64,000 nt of DNA from RZZS01 sp964491785 (GTDB taxonomy: Bacteria > Pseudomonadota > Alphaproteobacteria > Micavibrionales > Micavibrionaceae). Positions 60,811 to 64,000 of this stretch are shown here, one piece after another. The position numbers were made by a program, and so were the translations under genes. Location of the stretch: positions 62,001 through 126,000 of the forward strand of contig CAZBGS010000007.1 in NCBI GenBank assembly GCA_964491785.1, given 5' to 3'. A model generated the notes under the pieces. It worked only from the letters and a program-made list of their open reading frames with translations. It was not told the origin of the DNA and did no database searches. The first letter of the stretch is position 1, and each line of letters starts with the position of its first letter.

Positions 60811-60851
60811 GGTTTTGGAGACCACCGCTCTACCAGCTGAGCTATACCCCT
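60811..60851 (-). pseudogene. 5' half of a split tRNA-Trp gene (attR side)
   Basis: Minus strand: AGGGGTATAGCTCAG to CTCCAAAACC, matching bases 1-41 of the intact tRNA exactly. The next bases (GAGGGTCACAAG) do not continue the tRNA, so integration does not restore it here. Confidence 0.88.
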
Positions 60852-60894
60852 ATGGACTTTGCGAGGTCTAAATAGTTACGTTTTATTGGCGTGA

Positions 60895-61572
60895 ATGGCA
60901 AGGGTTTTTCAATTGGCGAAGAAAAACGGGAATATCAGTGAAGTTACGGCAAGGCTTTATGATCATGTCTTGCATGAATATGCGAAGGGTTTTTCGGAGC
61001 CGTCGGAACATATTGAGGATTTTCTGGCGCTATTGCATGCAGGATCGAGCATTCTGGACGCGGGTTGCGGGCATGGCATGGATGCAGTCTGCATGTCAGC
61101 AAGAGGATTCAAGGTTACTGGCGTTGATATTTCTCCCGGCATGATCGCCATGGCAAAAAAGAACTGCCCGGCGGCAGAGTTCCATCTGGCCGATATTGCA
61201 ACATTCGACATGGGAGAGAATAACCTGGATGGCGTCATTGCTTCTTTTTCTCTCATTCACATGCCAAAAGACGTTGTGCGGGTAATAATGGGCAATTTCT
61301 GGAGAGCCCTGAAGCCAGAGGGTATCTTATGCCTTGGTCTGCAGGGCGGAAAATCGGAAGAAAAATGGGAGAAAGTTCCTTTAAAGCCGGACGCAGTTTC
61401 TTTTCTCAATATTTACAGCGAAAGAGAAATCGAACATCTGCTTTTTGAAAATGGATTTAATATCAAGCACAGGTTCAAGCGATCTCCGAAAAACGGGGAG
61501 CTTCCTTATAGTAAAATTTGTTACATAGCAGAGAAAAAAGTTATTGCTTTCAGTAATACAAGTAAAGGTTGA
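60895..61572 (+). CDS. Class I SAM-dependent methyltransferase
   Basis: 225 residues: an N-terminal helical cap, then the Rossmann domain with motif I SILDAGCGHGMDAVCMSARG near 52, VTGVDISPGMIAMAKK, AEFHLADIATFDM and FSLIHMP. The substrate is not evident; the layout fits UbiE/BioC-type enzymes. It starts 44 bases after the tRNA-Trp break. It originally stood divergent from that tRNA, so it is a chromosomal gene and not part of the island. Confidence 0.85.
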   Translation: MARVFQLAKKNGNISEVTARLYDHVLHEYAKGFSEPSEHIEDFLALLHAGSSILDAGCGHGMDAVCMSARGFKVTGVDISPGMIAMAKKNCPAAEFHLADIATFDMGENNLDGVIASFSLIHMPKDVVRVIMGNFWRALKPEGILCLGLQGGKSEEKWEKVPLKPDAVSFLNIYSEREIEHLLFENGFNIKHRFKRSPKNGELPYSKICYIAEKKVIAFSNTSKG

Positions 61573-61637
61573 TCTTTATACTTTCCGTAATTTAAAAGAA
61601 AACAAAATCATTGCTCCGGGAGCCAGTATTATCTGGC

Positions 61638-61666
61638 TTGTTCATATCAGACTCTTATTATACTAT
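61638..61666 (+). promoter_or_regulatory. Promoter candidate for the hydrogenase operon
   Basis: TTGTTC (61638-61643) and TACTAT (61661-61666) 17 bases apart, 48 bases before the cytochrome gene. A perfect hairpin AGCCAG-TATTAT-CTGGCT (61621-61638) borders it upstream. Confidence 0.45.
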
Positions 61667-61713
61667 TTCTCGAATCGGCAGCTGACTAATGTTGCTACCT
61701 CGGAACCAATGTC

Positions 61714-62457
61714 ATGAATCAGACAGAAACAAACATCGCGCAATCCCCCGTCCAGAATTATTATTCAAGAGATATTTACGATGGCGTAACCCGTCTGTGG
61801 CACTGGTTTAACGTGGTCTGTATCATTCTGCTGACTGTCTCGGGGTATCTGATAGGCGTTCCGCCCCCCAGCATCATGGGCGAGGCCGGTGAGGGATATG
61901 TCATGGGGTATATCAGATTCACCCATATGTCGGTTTCCTACCTGTTTTGCGTGGGATTGTTTGTTCGCCTGTTATGGGCTGTCGTCGGCAATCGCCATGC
62001 CCGGGCGACATTTGTCATTCCTTTCTGGAGCCGGCGCTGGTGCAAGGATTTTATCGATCAGTTCGGCTGGTTTTTCTTCTTTCCGAGAAAGCCCCGGCAG
62101 TTTGTCGGCCCGGATCCGGTTTCCAGGGTACTGAATATCGCGCTGTTTTTTATCCCCTGTCTGGTTCTGGTCTTCAGCGGTTTTGGCATGTATGCCGAGG
62201 CGGCGGGGCGGGACAGCTGGCAGTATTACGTCTTCGGCTGGCTCAGCGATCTGTCCAGCAACACCCAGGACTGGCACGCGATCCACCGTCTGGCGTCGTG
62301 GGTGATAGTTCTGTATGCGTTGATCCATGTCTATACCGTAGTGCACAACGAGCTGTATTCCGGCACCACCATCATCAGCACCATGATCAGCGGCCGCAGA
62401 TATTTCCGCCTTGCGCCGCGCGGCAAGCAAACTGACAAGGAGAAGGAATCCCTATGA
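61714..62457 (+). CDS. cybH: [NiFe]-hydrogenase b-type cytochrome subunit
   Basis: 247 residues, four hydrophobic segments (about 30-48, 66-90, 132-157, 190-212) with paired His positions in VTRLWHWFNV, RFTHMSV, HAIHRLASW and LIHVYTVVHNE. This is the heme b protein that takes electrons from the hydrogenase small subunit to the quinone pool. It precedes the small and large subunit genes here, whereas the common order is small-large-cytochrome. It overlaps the small-subunit gene by 4 bases. Confidence 0.92.
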   Translation: MNQTETNIAQSPVQNYYSRDIYDGVTRLWHWFNVVCIILLTVSGYLIGVPPPSIMGEAGEGYVMGYIRFTHMSVSYLFCVGLFVRLLWAVVGNRHARATFVIPFWSRRWCKDFIDQFGWFFFFPRKPRQFVGPDPVSRVLNIALFFIPCLVLVFSGFGMYAEAAGRDSWQYYVFGWLSDLSSNTQDWHAIHRLASWVIVLYALIHVYTVVHNELYSGTTIISTMISGRRYFRLAPRGKQTDKEKESL

Positions 62458-63548
62458 AGACCTATTACGAAGCCATAAGGGAATCGGGAATAACCCGAAG
62501 GGATTTTCTGCGTTTTTGCGCCCTTTCCTCGGGGATGATGGGCCTGTCCCTGACTCATACTACGAAAATCGCCAGGGCCCTGGAACAGAAACCGAGGGTT
62601 CCCGTGGTCTGGCTGCACGGCATGGAATGCACCGGATGCAGCGCATCGCTTCTGCGCTCCGATCATCCGCTGATAACCGATGTTCTGACCTCGATGATTT
62701 CGATGGATTATTTCAGCCTTGCCATGGCCGCCGCCGGCGACGAGGCCGAAAGCTATCTTGAGGACACAATGAACACCTATCGGGGCCGTTACCTTCTCGT
62801 GGTCGAGGGTAATGTCCCGCTGCGGGAAAACGGGGTCTACTGCATGATCGCCGGCCGTCCGTTCCGCACGCAGCTCGAACATGCCGCCCGCGATTCGGCG
62901 GCGATTTTGGCCGTGGGCTCCTGCGCCTCCTGGGGCTCCGTCCAGGCGGCAAGGCCAAATCCTTCTCAGGCGGTTCCGGTTCACGAGGTCATCAAGGACA
63001 AGCCGATCATCAAAATTCCCGGATGCCCCCCGATCGCCGACGTAATCACCGGGGTACTGACCTATATGGTGACCTTCGACCGTCTTCCCGAAGTCGACCG
63101 CGACGGACGGCCCAAGATGTTCTACAGCCAGCGGGTACACGACAAATGCTACCGCCGCGCCCATTTCGACGCAGGTCAGTTCGTCGAGCGCTGGGACGAC
63201 GAGGGGGCGAGGCGCGGTTACTGCCTTTACAAGGTCGGATGCAAGGGGCCTACCACCTATAACGCCTGCACCTCTCTGGGCTGGAATGGCGGCACGTCGA
63301 ATCCGATCGCCTCGGGACATGGCTGTATCGGATGCTCGGAAAACAATTTCTTCGACAAGGGGCCGTTCTACGAGCGCCTGATGAACATCAACAATTTCGG
63401 GCTGGAATCGAATGCCGACAAGATCGGCGCCGCGGCGCTCGGCGGAGCCGCCGGGGCGATAGGACTGCACGCGCTGGCGCGCGGAGTGTCCGAAGCCATC
63501 CGCTCGAAGAAGAGCGAAGCCGCTGAAACCGGCGAAGAGAATGGTTAA
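62454..63548 (+). CDS. hyaA: [NiFe]-hydrogenase small subunit
   Basis: 364 residues: a twin-Arg signal (TRRDFLRFC, Arg15-Arg16), the Fe-S subunit with GMECTGCSASL (Cys59, Cys62), VGSCASWGS (Cys157), PGCPP (Cys191) and the later medial/distal-cluster His/Cys ligands, and a C-terminal hydrophobic anchor (about 325-345). The two extra Cys of oxygen-tolerant group 1d enzymes are replaced by Gly61 and Ser162. So it has the normal four-Cys proximal cluster, which predicts an oxygen-sensitive, uptake-type enzyme. Confidence 0.93.
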   Translation: MKTYYEAIRESGITRRDFLRFCALSSGMMGLSLTHTTKIARALEQKPRVPVVWLHGMECTGCSASLLRSDHPLITDVLTSMISMDYFSLAMAAAGDEAESYLEDTMNTYRGRYLLVVEGNVPLRENGVYCMIAGRPFRTQLEHAARDSAAILAVGSCASWGSVQAARPNPSQAVPVHEVIKDKPIIKIPGCPPIADVITGVLTYMVTFDRLPEVDRDGRPKMFYSQRVHDKCYRRAHFDAGQFVERWDDEGARRGYCLYKVGCKGPTTYNACTSLGWNGGTSNPIASGHGCIGCSENNFFDKGPFYERLMNINNFGLESNADKIGAAALGGAAGAIGLHALARGVSEAIRSKKSEAAETGEENG

Positions 63549-63571
63549 CTCTGAAATTTAAGGAGACTGAA

Positions 63572-64000
63572 TTGACAGAAAGCGTTATGGCAGCAGGCAG
63601 CGGTTCGGGAAGAATCGTCATCGACCCGGTCACGCGCATCGAGGGCCATCTGCGGGTGGAGCTTGAAGTCGATGCGGAAAACAACGTAAGCAAGGCGCTC
63701 TCCGCCGGAACCATGTGGCGGGGCATCGAACTGATAATGAACGGACGCGATCCGAGAGACGCCTGGGCGTTCACGCAAAGGATCTGCGGGATTTGCACGG
63801 GCCCGCACGCACTCGCCTCCCTTCAGGCGGTGGAGAACGCGCTTGGCATAAAGATCCCTGAAAACGCCAATTCAATCAGAAACATCATGGATCTGGCGGG
63901 AATGGTTCACGACCATATAGTCCATTTCTACGCGCTTCACGCTTTCGACTGGGTGGATGTTCCTCTGGCCCTGGACGCGGATCCTCGCCAGACCTCGGTT
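63572..64000 (+). CDS. hyaB: [NiFe]-hydrogenase large subunit, 5' part
   Basis: First 143 codons; the gene runs past the right edge. The TTG at 63572 is preceded by an AAGGAGA site 7 bases away; an in-frame ATG at 63587 is the alternative. The frame shows IDPVTRIEGHLRVE and FTQRICGICTGPHALAS with Cys72 and Cys75, the N-terminal pair of the four Cys that hold the NiFe centre. The C-terminal pair lies outside the window. Confidence 0.95.
   Translation, partial: MTESVMAAGSGSGRIVIDPVTRIEGHLRVELEVDAENNVSKALSAGTMWRGIELIMNGRDPRDAWAFTQRICGICTGPHALASLQAVENALGIKIPENANSIRNIMDLAGMVHDHIVHFYALHAFDWVDVPLALDADPRQTSV

Larger units (their letters stand above)
48766..60820. mobile_element. Integrative element of about 12 kb in the anticodon loop of tRNA-Trp
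   Basis: The element lies between two copies of the 10-base core GGTTTTGGAG (plus strand; 48766-48775 and 60811-60820), i.e. CTCCAAAACC in the tRNA. Removing it joins the two halves to a tRNA identical to the internal copy. It carries an alpha-2-macroglobulin/pbpC pair, a tyrosine integrase, an HsdR remnant, an intact tRNA-Trp and AbiTii. Identical 20-base arms (GTTACCCCGGCGTTACCCCG) lie near both ends. Phage structural genes are absent, so it is an integrative island rather than a prophage. Confidence 0.85.

Noticed and set aside
60811..60851. tRNA at the right end of the island restored by the attP sequence
   Set aside because: The bases following the core (GAGGGTCACAAG) do not pair with the anticodon stem and give no T-arm or acceptor.

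Overview
The window looks like one piece of an alphaproteobacterial chromosome, probably from an uncultivated lineage. The clues are gene orders typical of that class: folA/mrp/hflK-hflC-DUF2065-degP-miaA, rph-rdgB-mscS-hemW, purD next to xseA, def-fmt-truA, and rpmI-rplT. Base composition is moderately GC-rich, except in two inserted segments. The class is inferred from gene order and protein motifs only; no rRNA gene is present.

Layout. 1-11 kb: a protein tail, dapE, a PRC-barrel protein, folA, mrp, the hflKC membrane-protease regulator pair, a broken DUF2065 gene, degP, miaA and asnB. 11-26 kb: dps, the rph-rdgB-mscS-hemW operon, a methyltransferase, xseA, purD, the def-fmt-truA cluster, rmuC, and several unrecognised proteins. 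26-30 kb: a PrsT-like TPR lipoprotein beside a PEP-CTERM protein, which points to an exosortase system elsewhere in the genome. 30-38.5 kb: a hypoxanthine-DNA glycosylase, an N-formylglutamate amidohydrolase, an arginine operon (argG, GNAT, argH) behind a possible Arg-rich leader peptide, serA behind a possible attenuator, and a phosphomannomutase.

38.48-40.42 kb is the most unusual segment. A 1.9-kb AT-rich element has near-perfect 93-bp terminal inverted repeats and a 17-bp direct repeat of the target on both sides. It carries a SIR2-like gene and a decayed stand-alone Cas1 homolog. It sits inside the bidirectional terminator between the phosphomannomutase gene and rplT. It resembles a very small casposon without PolB.

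40.4-48.7 kb: rplT-rpmI, hypB, a DUF2795 protein, a fused LplT-Aas phospholipid-repair protein facing a TetR regulator across two TGAAC-N3-GTTCA palindromes, a HAD hydrolase and an aminotransferase. 48.77-60.81 kb: a 12-kb integrative element that splits a tRNA-Trp gene at its anticodon loop. It carries a complete, identical tRNA-Trp of its own, an alpha-2-macroglobulin/PbpC pair, a tyrosine integrase, an HsdR C-terminal remnant and an AbiTii protein. 60.9-64 kb: a methyltransferase, then a [NiFe]-hydrogenase operon (b-type cytochrome, small subunit, start of large subunit). HypB at 41.4-42.2 kb would supply nickel for this enzyme.
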